A stretch of 64,000 nucleotides of DNA from Bacillota bacterium (lineage in GTDB: Bacteria; Bacillota; Clostridia; Lachnospirales; Lachnospiraceae): the NCBI GenBank assembly GCA_023407575.1, contig JAEYLX010000027.1, positions 124,001-188,000 on the forward strand, read 5' to 3'. Position numbers and translations under genes: made by a program. Below, piece by piece: positions 52,979-61,728 of this stretch. The notes beneath the pieces were generated by a model. It ran no database searches and was not told where the DNA came from. It worked only from the letters and a program-made list of their open reading frames with translations. Position 1 is the first letter of the stretch; every line of letters starts with the position of its first letter.

Positions 52979-55330
52979 TTATTTTACTGTTTTCATAGCA
53001 CGCATAGCATTTAGGATTGCTATAAGGGTTACACCGACATCTCCAAATACTGCCTCCCACATTGTAGCAATACCGAAGGCTGCTAAGACTAGAAATAATA
53101 CTTTTACACTCATGGCAAATATTATATTCTGCCAAACAATTGCTCTGGTTTTTTTGGCAATCTTAATGGCAGCCACTATCTTTGAAGGTTCATCTGTCAT
53201 TAAAACTACGTCGGCGGCTTCAATTGCAGCATCGGAGCCTAAGGCACCCATCGCGATACCTATATCTGCTCTTGCTAGAACAGGAGCATCGTTAATACCA
53301 TCGCCAACAAAGACTAACTTACCTTTGGATTTTCTGTTCTTATCTAATTCTTCCAGCTTTTCAACCTTCTGATGTGGCAGCAGTTCTGAATAAACCGTAT
53401 CAAGGCCAATTTCTCGGGCTATGGTTTCACCAACAATCTTTGTATCGCCGGTTAACATAGCGGTTTGATTAATACCTAATGCTTTTAAGTCCTGAAGGGC
53501 TTTCTTGGTGTCAGGTTTAATTTCATCTGAAATTACAATATAACCAGCATAAACTCCTTCAATTGCTAGATATACAATGCTGCCTAATTCATTTACAGGC
53601 TGATAAGCAATTTGTTCAGACTCCATAAGCTTACCATTTCCAGCAAGCACTAGTTTACCATCAATTTTTACACGAATGCCGTGGCCAGGTACTTCTTCCT
53701 GTTCTGTAAGTCTTTGTTGATCAATTGGCTGGTTATAAGCTTTTTGAATGGATAGGGCAATTGGATGGTTGGAGAAATTCTCTGCATGAGCAGCATAGGA
53801 GAGCAGGTCATTCTCTGACCAACCGTTCTGCGCAACCGTCTTTGTTACTTTAAAGATACCTTTTGTTAAAGTTCCGGTTTTATCAAAGACGATGGTATCA
53901 ACACTGTTAAGTGCTTCAAGATAATTACTTCCTTTCACTAAGATACCATTTTTTGAAGCTCCACCAATTCCGCCAAAGAAACTAAGTGGAATTGAGATAA
54001 CCAGAGCACAAGGACAGGAGACAACTAAGAAGGCAAGAGCACGATAGATCCAATCGCTAAATTCTGCTCCAGGTATCAAAAGTGGTGGAATAATTGCTAA
54101 AGCCAAAGCTGCAAAGGTTACCACAGGAGTATAGTATCTTGCAAACTTTGTAATAAAGTTTTCGGTAGGTGCTTTTTTACTGCTGGCATTCTGTACTAAA
54201 TCAAGTATTCTGGCAATCGTAGATTCTCCGAATTCCTTAGAAACCTCAATGGTTAATACACCAGTTTTGTTAATTGAACCAGATAATACTTCATGACCAG
54301 GTTCAACATCTCTAGGTAAGGATTCACCTGTGAGAGCAGAAGTATCCAAAGCAGAAACACCTTCTATAATTCTACCATCCAAAGGAATCTTCTCACCGGG
54401 CTTTACTATGATAAAGTCACCAATACTTACTTCTTCCGGAGTTACTTTTCTAATTTCATTCTCTATTTTTAAATTTGCAAAATCAGGACGAATATCCATT
54501 AGTGCTGAAATGGATTTACGGGAACGATTAACTGCCAGATGTTGAAAAGCTTCGCCAATCTGATAAAATAACATAACAGCTACACCTTCCGGATAATTGC
54601 CAATAGCAAAAGCTCCAATAGTAGCAACACTCATTAAAAAGTTTTCATCAAATACCTCACCTTTTGAAATGTTCTTAATTGCACGTAAAACAACTTCGCC
54701 ACCAATTAGAAGATAACTGATTAGAAAGATAATAAGTTCTGCTGTATTTGATAAATCCAGAAAGAAGCCTGCAACGAATAATAAAGTACCAATGATTAAA
54801 CCAGAACGGTATACCCATTCTTTTATTTTTTCTGATTTGCTGGAGTCTGTCTTTTTTTCTGTATAGGAAACTTGAATATCAGGTTCAATACTCAAAGCAA
54901 TTTGCGATGCTTGACGAATAATGGCAGGAAGGTCCTTTTTATTCTCTGCCTCGATGGTAAGCCGTTGGGATACGAAATCAAGGGAAGCAGCTTTCACACC
55001 TTTCACAAGTTTCACTTGTGATTCAATTTTTTGCGCACAATCAGCACAATCTAGACCAAGTAAAAATAATACCTTTTTTCCAGGTTGCAGAATTTCTTTT
55101 TCAACCAGGGAGATATCGGAGTCATGACGCTTTATAATAGCATCCATTTGAGCAATCAGACTATTTGTTTCGTTTTCATCCTTAATATCCATCGTAAGTG
55201 TTTTTGCTACGAAATCTACCGCAGCATTTGAAACCCCATTTAATTTTTGAACATCACGTTCAATTTTAGCAGCACAGTTACCGCAGCAAAGGCCCTCTAA
55301 TATAAATTCCTTTTTAATCGTTGCATCCAT
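52979..55330 (-). CDS. cadA: Zinc/cadmium/lead-exporting P1B-2 ATPase
   Basis: 783 aa heavy-metal efflux pump. Two N-terminal HMA domains with GLCCGNC and GLDCADC; then actuator LTGESLPRDV; transmembrane CPC motif in VSCPCALVISIP near 440; phosphorylation site DKTGTLTKG near 485; SNHPIAL; GDGINDAPVLA. The last helices carry the P1B-2 Lys (SVKVLFLVLAAFG) and DVGVTLIAILNAMRA, pointing to divalent Zn/Cd/Pb and not copper. ATG at 55330 follows GGTGAT; GTG 55339 lies in that site. Last gene of the cadC operon. Confidence 0.92.
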   Translation of the reverse strand: MDATIKKEFILEGLCCGNCAAKIERDVQKLNGVSNAAVDFVAKTLTMDIKDENETNSLIAQMDAIIKRHDSDISLVEKEILQPGKKVLFLLGLDCADCAQKIESQVKLVKGVKAASLDFVSQRLTIEAENKKDLPAIIRQASQIALSIEPDIQVSYTEKKTDSSKSEKIKEWVYRSGLIIGTLLFVAGFFLDLSNTAELIIFLISYLLIGGEVVLRAIKNISKGEVFDENFLMSVATIGAFAIGNYPEGVAVMLFYQIGEAFQHLAVNRSRKSISALMDIRPDFANLKIENEIRKVTPEEVSIGDFIIVKPGEKIPLDGRIIEGVSALDTSALTGESLPRDVEPGHEVLSGSINKTGVLTIEVSKEFGESTIARILDLVQNASSKKAPTENFITKFARYYTPVVTFAALALAIIPPLLIPGAEFSDWIYRALAFLVVSCPCALVISIPLSFFGGIGGASKNGILVKGSNYLEALNSVDTIVFDKTGTLTKGIFKVTKTVAQNGWSENDLLSYAAHAENFSNHPIALSIQKAYNQPIDQQRLTEQEEVPGHGIRVKIDGKLVLAGNGKLMESEQIAYQPVNELGSIVYLAIEGVYAGYIVISDEIKPDTKKALQDLKALGINQTAMLTGDTKIVGETIAREIGLDTVYSELLPHQKVEKLEELDKNRKSKGKLVFVGDGINDAPVLARADIGIAMGALGSDAAIEAADVVLMTDEPSKIVAAIKIAKKTRAIVWQNIIFAMSVKVLFLVLAAFGIATMWEAVFGDVGVTLIAILNAMRAMKTVK

Positions 55331-55349
55331 TGTTATCACCGACCTTTCC

Positions 55350-55571
55350 CTATAATTCTTTTACAACAATATCTTCCTCATGTGAAATAGCAATTGCAGT
55401 AATCTCTTCTGTAATATTTTTAGTATCAGCCTCAGTCTCTACGAAAAGAACTAGAGTATCCATATTAATATTAGCATTTTTAACACCTTCAATAGTTAAA
55501 ACATTCTTTTGAATTTTGCTGGCACAATTTCCGCAGCAGAGACCTTCTAATAAATATTGTTTTGTTGTCAT
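55350..55571 (-). CDS. Small HMA-domain metal-binding protein
   Basis: 73 aa, a single HMA domain with GLCCGNCASKIQ (CxxC) and a C-terminal acidic part. It resembles CopZ-type chaperones and the first HMA domain of the neighbouring ATPase (same GLCCGNCA), so it probably delivers or buffers zinc or cadmium; that is inference. The ATG at 55571 lies 9 nt after AAGGAG; upstream in-frame ATGs overlap or precede that site. Confidence 0.8.
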   Translation of the reverse strand: MTTKQYLLEGLCCGNCASKIQKNVLTIEGVKNANINMDTLVLFVETEADTKNITEEITAIAISHEEDIVVKEL

Positions 55572-55606
55572 AATATCCATCTCCTTTTTGTTGTATGATT
55601 GAACGG

Positions 55607-55622
55607 TTGAATACATATTCAA
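55607..55622. promoter_or_regulatory. Second CadC-type operator
   Basis: TTGAATA-CA-TATTCAA (arms 55607-55613 and 55616-55622) stands 36 bp before the small HMA gene. It shares the TTGAA/TTCAA core with the operator at 56087. Confidence 0.55.
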
Positions 55623-55697
55623 TTGTTAGAGCAAAAAATAATCTATATATATTTGATTCGTTTATTAAAAGAATCATCCTTATAGAGGTAATTAAAA

Positions 55698-56066
55698 TTA
55701 CTTTTCACATACATGTGACATTGCCTGATCGAAGATTGTTTTAACATGATCATCGGATAAAGAGTAGTAAACCACCTTGCCTTCTTTACGAAACTTAACA
55801 AGTTTAGCTTGCTTCAGAAGTCTAAGTTGATGTGAAATTGAGGATTTCGTCATTCCTAACAGAACAGCGATATCACATACACACATTTCAGCACGAAATA
55901 AGGCACTAAGAATTTTTACACGGGTGGAATCTCCAAACATTTTAAATAAATCTGCAATATCAAATAATAATTCCTCATCGGGCATATGTTCACGAACGTC
56001 ATTTACAACTTCTTCATGAATTATATTACAGTCACAACGATCCGTATCTGCTGTATAAGCACTCAT
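55698..56066 (-). CDS. cadC: CadC-type ArsR/SmtB metal-responsive repressor
   Basis: 122 aa winged-helix repressor. DNA-binding part: IAVLLGMTKSSISHQLRLLKQAKLVKFRKEGKVVYYSL. Metal site alpha3N: CxC in the N-terminal arm (DRCDC) and CVC in AEMCVCDIA, as in staphylococcal CadC. The alpha5 site D-x-H...H-x-x-E is also present (DDHVKTIFDQAMSHVCEK). Cd, Pb or Zn binding would release DNA. AAAGGAGG precedes the start; promoter and operator are directly upstream. Confidence 0.92.
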   Translation of the reverse strand: MSAYTADTDRCDCNIIHEEVVNDVREHMPDEELLFDIADLFKMFGDSTRVKILSALFRAEMCVCDIAVLLGMTKSSISHQLRLLKQAKLVKFRKEGKVVYYSLSDDHVKTIFDQAMSHVCEK

Positions 56067-56086
56067 AGGTACCTCCTTTAAGTTGA

Positions 56087-56110
56087 ATAGTTGAATATCC
56101 TTTCAACTAT
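56087..56110. promoter_or_regulatory. CadC operator palindrome
   Basis: ATAGTTGAA-TATCCT-TTCAACTAT, 9-bp perfect arms with a 6-bp spacer, immediately downstream of the cadC -10 box, where bound repressor would block transcription. Confidence 0.75.
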
Positions 56111-56139
56111 ATTATATGTAGCACTTATATTTTTGTCAA
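56111..56139 (-). promoter_or_regulatory. Perfect-consensus promoter of the cad operon
   Basis: On the minus strand TTGACA (56139-56134), 17 bp, TATAAT (56116-56111), with no mismatch, abutting the operator palindrome. The rest of the 281-base gap up to 56347 is AT-rich and shows nothing further. Confidence 0.85.
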
Positions 56140-56347
56140 TCACTTAAAAAATAATATTTAGTATTTACCTTAATACTCTTGTTTATAAATTTGGAACTTA
56201 TTAAAATATAAAAGTATTGCTTGGACTTTTTATACATTCCTTTATTCCATATTCGTTTAGTTGGAAGTAAACAAAGCATTGATTTACATAGTCTGTCGTT
56301 TAATTTAAGATTGAAGCATAAAATCAATAACATTAGGAGGAAATACA

Positions 56348-57145
56348 ATGAATCAGATTGGTGACAAAATTGCAATTAAAAGACAAAACATGAATATGAC
56401 GCAAGAAGAGTTTGCAATTAAATTAGGAGTTACACCGCAAGCAATATCAAAATGGGAAAGAAGTCAAGGTCTTCCAGACATTGGTATGTTAGTTGGGATC
56501 TGCACCATATTATCCATAGATGCCAACGAATTATTGGGCTTTGAAATCCCTAAAAATGTTGTAGAAAATAACGACCTGGCAATGCAATTGGAAATACAGA
56601 AAAATATGATTTCAGAACCATTAATGATAGAGTTTGGCGCTGGCTTTATTCCAGCATTTATGGAGGGATTAAAAACAAATTACGTTAATGAGCAACGGAA
56701 GAAACTCGTATCTGAAACCGGAATGTTAGTGCCAGTAATAAGAATCTATGATAATGTTACTCTGTCAGAAAACGAATATCAAATAAGAGCCTACGACAAG
56801 GTATTGAAAAATGATAAGATTGATTTGAATTTGAGTAATGTATTCCAATATCTAGTTGATGACTTGTTTTTAGAATGTCGTAACAATTATTGTGACATTT
56901 TGAACAAGCAGGTAATAAAGTCAATGATGGACAATCTGAACTTTATGTACCCTGGTATCATTCCTGGTATCATCCCTGAAAAAATTAATTACCTAATGAT
57001 TATGGATATTTTCAAAGAAATAATAAAGAGAAATGGTATAATACGAAATCAAATTAAGATAATTGAGATAATGGAAAAAGAAATTGTTATTAACAATAAT
57101 ACGGATATCAATAGTATTGTAGATAGAATTTTTGAAGTATTATAA
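56348..57145 (+). CDS. XRE regulator fused to an FlhA C-terminal (FHIPEP)-like domain
   Basis: 265 aa. Residues 4-65 are an XRE helix-turn-helix (MTQEEFAIKLGVTPQAISKWER). Residues about 90-265 resemble the cytoplasmic domain of the flagellar export gate FlhA: LMIEFGAGFIP (FlhA LELGYGLIP), QRKKLVSETGMLVPVIRIYDN (FlhA RxQxALELGxxxPxIRIRDN), NEYQI, and after a missing segment of about 50 residues LNKQVIKSMMDNL (FlhA GRQEVKELVDxL) and IMDIFKEIIKRNGIIRN (FlhA LLREGVSIRNL-type). The FlhA membrane part is absent. Probable DNA-binding regulator using this domain as sensor or scaffold. AGGAGG 8 nt upstream; no flagellar genes nearby. Confidence 0.8.
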   Translation: MNQIGDKIAIKRQNMNMTQEEFAIKLGVTPQAISKWERSQGLPDIGMLVGICTILSIDANELLGFEIPKNVVENNDLAMQLEIQKNMISEPLMIEFGAGFIPAFMEGLKTNYVNEQRKKLVSETGMLVPVIRIYDNVTLSENEYQIRAYDKVLKNDKIDLNLSNVFQYLVDDLFLECRNNYCDILNKQVIKSMMDNLNFMYPGIIPGIIPEKINYLMIMDIFKEIIKRNGIIRNQIKIIEIMEKEIVINNNTDINSIVDRIFEVL

Positions 57146-57363
57146 AGAGTATTAATAGAAAGAATAAACAGAAAAGCAAATCATAGTTACATGACGAAGC
57201 GACAAGTCGCGTCACTTGTCACAAATAAAAGTGTCTGAAATCCGTAGTTTACATGGATTTACAGATGCTTTTGTGCTATACTGGTGTGGGATAAAATGAG
57301 ACACACAACAATAAATTAATGAGATGAATGGACGGCTGTATTACGTTATGGAAAAGGAGCAAT

Positions 57364-59109
57364 ATGAAAAAAAGTAGGATTATTTTTACTATTCTTTTAT
57401 CTGTTTTGTGTTTTGGTAGTTGCGGCACTCAAAACAAGGAACCGGAAGAAGTTGTTAATGCTCCAGAAAACGAAGCTGGTGCTACTGAATTGCCAACGCC
57501 TTCTGGAACTTCACCGGAAATCACACAGTCAATTACTCCAATAATCACATCAAAGGTTGTATATAACACTGGGGATGTTGTAATACAGGATGAGAAAATA
57601 TATTTTATTAATGGCTATGATGAGGGTACACTTTACAGTATGAATATTAATGGCAGTGATAGCCGTAAACTTAACGATGATTGGACTACATGGTTCTATG
57701 TATCCAGTGACCATATTTATTACCAAAACGGAAAAGATGGTAAAATCTATGTCATAAATATAGATGGAAGTGGGCAGCAAAAGTTAAACGATTATGCATT
57801 TAGCAATTTCAATTTTGTAGGTGACAGGATATACTATTGCAATGATGATGAAGCTGCACTTTATAGTATGAACGTTGACGGCAGTGACAGGAAGAAATTG
57901 AATGACGACATTCCCTCGTGTATAAACGTGGTTGGTGACCGAATTTATTATTCTAACAATCTTTATGGGGACCATGGAATTTTCAGCGTAAATACGGATG
58001 GAACGGATAGAATAAAGCTGAGCGACGACGTCGTAGCTCATATGATTGTGGCGGATAGGTGGATTATTTATACTAATGAGAGCGACGATTACAAACTCTA
58101 TGCAATCAGAACCGACGGTAGTGATAAGCACAAATTGAACGACGACAATGCACTTAACATAAATGTAGTTGATAACCGAATTTATTACAACAATGAAAAG
58201 GATAGTAAAATCTACAGTATAAATACGGAAGGTGGAGATAAACAACTCCTGTCTGAGGATAACGCTGAATGGCTCATCGTTGGAGATGACCAGATTTATT
58301 ATACAATAAGCGGAGCAAAGATTTACTCTATGAACATAGATGGTACGGACAAACAAAGGATAGCAGATTTAACAAAGGATGTGTATAAGGATGTGACCTA
58401 TGAAATAAAAACTCGCTTACAAGAAGATATGCCGGAGTACCGCTTTGTAGCTACAGGGTTGACGCGGGGAACGGACGAATGGATATTAGGTTATGTTATG
58501 GGGTTAGAGATTTTTGATGATAATGATCTGCCCATCCTTTCAGTTGATTTTTCACAAGCCTTTAGAGATGAAGTGATTGGATCTGCTGTATATAATCAAA
58601 TGTTGGACACTATGGGACTTCATGTTGTGGATGTGAATTTTGATGGTTATAAAGACGTAATAATTTTAAATTCATTTTCCGGTGCACATTCAAATACATG
58701 GTATGATTGTTGGTTATGGAACGCTGAAACCTCATCGTTTGTTAAATCGGAATCCTTTCCTGAAATTTGTAATCCAGCACTTGATCCAGAGAACAAGTAT
58801 ATTTACTCGGCTGGTGGTGAGGGAGCCTCCACCCAAAGTTGGCAAATCTATCAGTTTATGGAAAGCGAGTTTGTAGTTACAAACTACTTAACCTACAATG
58901 AAGTGATAAATGGGGGGAGTGGTTATCATTTTATGGAACAAAAAAGTATAAATGGTGTTATGGAAATCGTTAGGGACGATATTCTGCAGGCAAACAACTT
59001 TGATGACGCATTATCTAAAGCGGGTTATATAAATGATGACTTATGGAAATTGAAAAATTCGCATTGGTATATGTATGGTGGACATCATGCTGATCAATGG
59101 CTGGAATAA
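57364..59109 (+). CDS. Lipoprotein with DUF5050 beta-propeller and XAC2610-like domain
   Basis: 581 aa. Lipobox at LCFGSC (Cys20), a Glu/Pro/Thr linker (22-60), then about seven repeats of some 40 residues of the form IYYxNxxDxxIYSMNxDGSDxxKLNDD (about 60-345), the DUF5050/TolB-like propeller. The C-terminal 230 residues contain VVDVNFDGYKDVIILNSFSG, which resembles the XAC2610-type (FG-GAP/calcium-loop-like) domain. Function unknown; surface binding or sensing is plausible. ATG at 57364 follows AAAGGAGC; the start at 57328 has no ribosome site. Confidence 0.82.
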   Translation: MKKSRIIFTILLSVLCFGSCGTQNKEPEEVVNAPENEAGATELPTPSGTSPEITQSITPIITSKVVYNTGDVVIQDEKIYFINGYDEGTLYSMNINGSDSRKLNDDWTTWFYVSSDHIYYQNGKDGKIYVINIDGSGQQKLNDYAFSNFNFVGDRIYYCNDDEAALYSMNVDGSDRKKLNDDIPSCINVVGDRIYYSNNLYGDHGIFSVNTDGTDRIKLSDDVVAHMIVADRWIIYTNESDDYKLYAIRTDGSDKHKLNDDNALNINVVDNRIYYNNEKDSKIYSINTEGGDKQLLSEDNAEWLIVGDDQIYYTISGAKIYSMNIDGTDKQRIADLTKDVYKDVTYEIKTRLQEDMPEYRFVATGLTRGTDEWILGYVMGLEIFDDNDLPILSVDFSQAFRDEVIGSAVYNQMLDTMGLHVVDVNFDGYKDVIILNSFSGAHSNTWYDCWLWNAETSSFVKSESFPEICNPALDPENKYIYSAGGEGASTQSWQIYQFMESEFVVTNYLTYNEVINGGSGYHFMEQKSINGVMEIVRDDILQANNFDDALSKAGYINDDLWKLKNSHWYMYGGHHADQWLE

Positions 59110-59174
59110 AGAGTCAAAAACAAATAGCCTTGACATTGTTAAGATTACATGCTACACTTGGAAAAATTGATTAA

Positions 59175-59485
59175 TTGATAAAGGCAATGAAGAGAAGAGT
59201 AATTTTATATAACAAGAGAAGAACAACCTTCCTTGTTTTAAGTTTACAGAGAGTCTGTATATGCTGGGAGCAGATAACTTAGATAAAATGAAACAAGGCT
59301 CGGAGCCTCATATGGATCGCTAATTGGCGTGATACTATGACGTTTGTCCGCGTTACAGGACTAGGGTATGAACCATTAATGGGAGTACTTGATGAGGCTT
59401 TTCTGGTGACAGTGAAGCGAAATAGGGTGGCACCGCGATTATAATCGCCCCTTGGAATATTAAATTATTTCAAGGGGTGTTTTTT
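59175..59485 (+). promoter_or_regulatory. T-box leader, probably methionine-specific
   Basis: The T-box antiterminator motif AGGGTGGCACCGCG is at 59424-59437. Stem I features AGAGAGTCTGTATATGCTGGGAG lie near 59250 (first 17 bases match the AG-bulge/GCTG consensus). The terminator CCCCTTGGAA/TTTCAAGGGG with T tract is at 59448-59485 and its right arm contains the AAGGGGTG ribosome site of the next gene. ATG at 59312-59314 is the likely specifier codon, fitting uncharged tRNA-Met. It occupies most of the 376-base gap 59110-59485. Confidence 0.85.
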
Positions 59486-61462
59486 ATGATTTCAAAGAAA
59501 ATTATACCGGGAGAACGTCCAAGTTTTCCTAAAAAAGCAGTAATTACAGCGGGAATGCCATACGGTAATAAAAATCTGCATTTTGGCCATGTAGGCGGCA
59601 TGTTTGTCCATGCAGATATCTATGCAAGATTTATGCGGGACAGAATTGGTAAGGAAAATGTAATCTTTGTTTCAGGAACAGATTGCTATGGTTCTCCGAT
59701 TTTGGAAAGCTATCGTAAATTAAAAGAGACTGGTTATGAAGGAACAATTGAAGAGTATGTGGAAAGTAACCATGTTAACCAAAAAGAAACTCTTCGTAAA
59801 TATGAAATCAGTCCGAACTTATATGCTGCATCCGCCCTGGGTAGAAGTGGTGAGATTCATCAGGAGGTTTCAAACTGGCTGTTTGATTCTTTATATGAAA
59901 AAGGATATATCAAGCAATACTCGACTCCACAGTTTTATGATGAAGAATTAGAGGTGTATCTGAATGGCAGGCAGGTTGTAGGAAAATGTCCAATTGCAGG
60001 CTGTACTTCAGAGCATGCGTATGCAGATGAGTGTTCCTTAGGGCATCAGTATATGCCAAGTGAATTAATTAATCCAATATCAGTTTTATCCGGTAAGAAA
60101 CCAGCCTACCGTAATGTTACAAATTGGTATTTTGTATTGGAGGATTGTATTGAAGAACTCCAGGAACGTATGACGTTCTTAAGGGCGAATACCAATACGC
60201 GTAAATATCAGTTAAATATTATTGATGAGTTTTTAAAGAAACCCTTACTTCATGTACCAAGGAAGTATTTTGAGGATTTAGGGGAATTAGAAGCAAAAAT
60301 CCCTACTCATACAACAGTGGATGAAGAGAAGAAAAATTCAGTTACCTTTGAATTTGAAACTCTGGATTTAAGAGATGAAGCGAAGCAGGTATTAGATTCC
60401 TTGGGAATTCACTATACTGCAGGCAAAACTTTAGTTCCTTTCCGTTTATCCGGTAACGTGGAATGGGGAGTAAAGGTTCCAGACAAAGAGGATCTCAAGG
60501 ATCTTACCTTCTGGGTATGGCCGGAGTCATTATGGGCTCCAATCTCCTTTACAAAAACATACTTGGAGTCCATTGGACATTCTCAAGACGAATGGACAGA
60601 GTGGTGGAATGGAGAAGATTCTTTAGTTTATCAGTTTATTGGAGAAGATAATATTTATTTTTATTCCATCGCAGAAATGGGAATGTTCCTGCATCTGTTA
60701 GCAGATAAAGGCGGATTAAAGCTCCCACATGTGATACCAAACCGCCATATTTTGTTTATGGATACTAAGGCAAGTAGCAGCTCTGACATTAAACCACCAA
60801 TGGCAGATGAGTTACTGGAATTTTATACTCCGGAACAATTAAGAATGCATTTTATTAGTTTGGGACTTTCCTCTAAGAGTACAGGTTTTAAGCCACAGGT
60901 CTATATGAAAGAGGAAGATAGAGTTGGCGTTGACATGGTGCTAAAGGATGGCAATCTGTTAACAAATGTATTTAATCGTCTGATTCGATCCTGCTTCTAT
61001 ACAGCACAAACTTATTTTGAAGGAAAGATTCCTTCAGGTGAGGTAAGCGAAACAATGAGGAGTTTGGTGGAACAGAAAGTTCTCGAATATGAAAATCAAA
61101 TGTATAATCATGAATTCCATAGAATTTCCTATGTACTAGACGAATATATTCGTGAAGTTAATAAATACTGGGCGAATCAGATTCGTATCGCAGATACAAA
61201 TAATGATGATGCACTTCGTAAGCAAACGTTAGTAGACTGTTTCTACGCATGTAAAGTCATTGCAATTCTTGTTCATCCAATTGCTCCAACAGGATGCGAA
61301 ATGTTCAGAGAGTATATGAACATGGATGAAACACTATGGAATTGGGACTATATCTTTGAGCCATTAAGTTACTATATTGGAGATTTAGAAAAGCATGAAC
61401 TAAAATTTCTTGAGCCTAGAGTTGACTTCTTCTCCAAGCTAGAAGGTCAATATTCTAAATAA
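59486..61462 (+). CDS. metG: Methionyl-tRNA synthetase-like protein with a degenerate KMSKS
   Basis: 658 aa class I synthetase fold. HIGH-type motif HFGHVGG at 32-38, ITAGMPYGNKNLH before it, zinc-knuckle-like CPIAGC...DECSLGH from residue 168, FWVWPESLWAPISF and a C-terminal anticodon-binding helical domain (KVIAILVHPIAPTGCEMF). The KMSKS loop reads K428-A-S-S-S in MDTKASSSSDIKPP, so the usual second Lys is missing. ATG at 59486; an in-frame GTG at 59477 lies in the ribosome site. T-box control supports a link to tRNA charging, but activity is uncertain. Confidence 0.78.
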   Translation: MISKKIIPGERPSFPKKAVITAGMPYGNKNLHFGHVGGMFVHADIYARFMRDRIGKENVIFVSGTDCYGSPILESYRKLKETGYEGTIEEYVESNHVNQKETLRKYEISPNLYAASALGRSGEIHQEVSNWLFDSLYEKGYIKQYSTPQFYDEELEVYLNGRQVVGKCPIAGCTSEHAYADECSLGHQYMPSELINPISVLSGKKPAYRNVTNWYFVLEDCIEELQERMTFLRANTNTRKYQLNIIDEFLKKPLLHVPRKYFEDLGELEAKIPTHTTVDEEKKNSVTFEFETLDLRDEAKQVLDSLGIHYTAGKTLVPFRLSGNVEWGVKVPDKEDLKDLTFWVWPESLWAPISFTKTYLESIGHSQDEWTEWWNGEDSLVYQFIGEDNIYFYSIAEMGMFLHLLADKGGLKLPHVIPNRHILFMDTKASSSSDIKPPMADELLEFYTPEQLRMHFISLGLSSKSTGFKPQVYMKEEDRVGVDMVLKDGNLLTNVFNRLIRSCFYTAQTYFEGKIPSGEVSETMRSLVEQKVLEYENQMYNHEFHRISYVLDEYIREVNKYWANQIRIADTNNDDALRKQTLVDCFYACKVIAILVHPIAPTGCEMFREYMNMDETLWNWDYIFEPLSYYIGDLEKHELKFLEPRVDFFSKLEGQYSK

Positions 61463-61471
61463 TAATTAACT

Positions 61472-61519
61472 AAAATAACTCTATCAAGTTCTGGTACGGA
61501 ACATTGATAGAGTTATTTT
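61472..61519 (+). terminator. Terminator after the MetRS-like gene
   Basis: Perfect 16-bp stem AAAATAACTCTATCAA / TTGATAGAGTTATTTT (61472-61487 / 61504-61519) with its T run inside the right arm. The following AT-rich stretch to 61728 contains an extended -10 (TGGTATAAT, near 61591) but no clear -35. Confidence 0.85.
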
Positions 61520-61728
61520 AATGTTAACGGTGTGAAAGTAAAAATTAATAGGTTTTGTCATAAAAATAACACAGATTAATTGCAACATAATGGTATAATA
61601 TTCCTTATAGCAATAGAAGATTAATAGTAGCTATTAATAAAAATAAAAGATAATGAATTCTACCATTTGATATAAACTTCGAGATGTATTTATTCATAGA
61701 TAATGGTAGATAACTTAATGGGGGAAAA

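Noticed and set aside
57180..57225. GACAAGT/ACTTGTC inverted repeat before the lipoprotein gene
   Set aside because: Only 7-bp arms and no flanking duplication or T run; too weak to call an operator, terminator or mobile element.
57784..58356. 190-aa minus-strand ORF
   Set aside because: Antisense shadow of the repeat region of the DUF5050 lipoprotein; the repeated codons keep the opposite frame open. No ribosome site.
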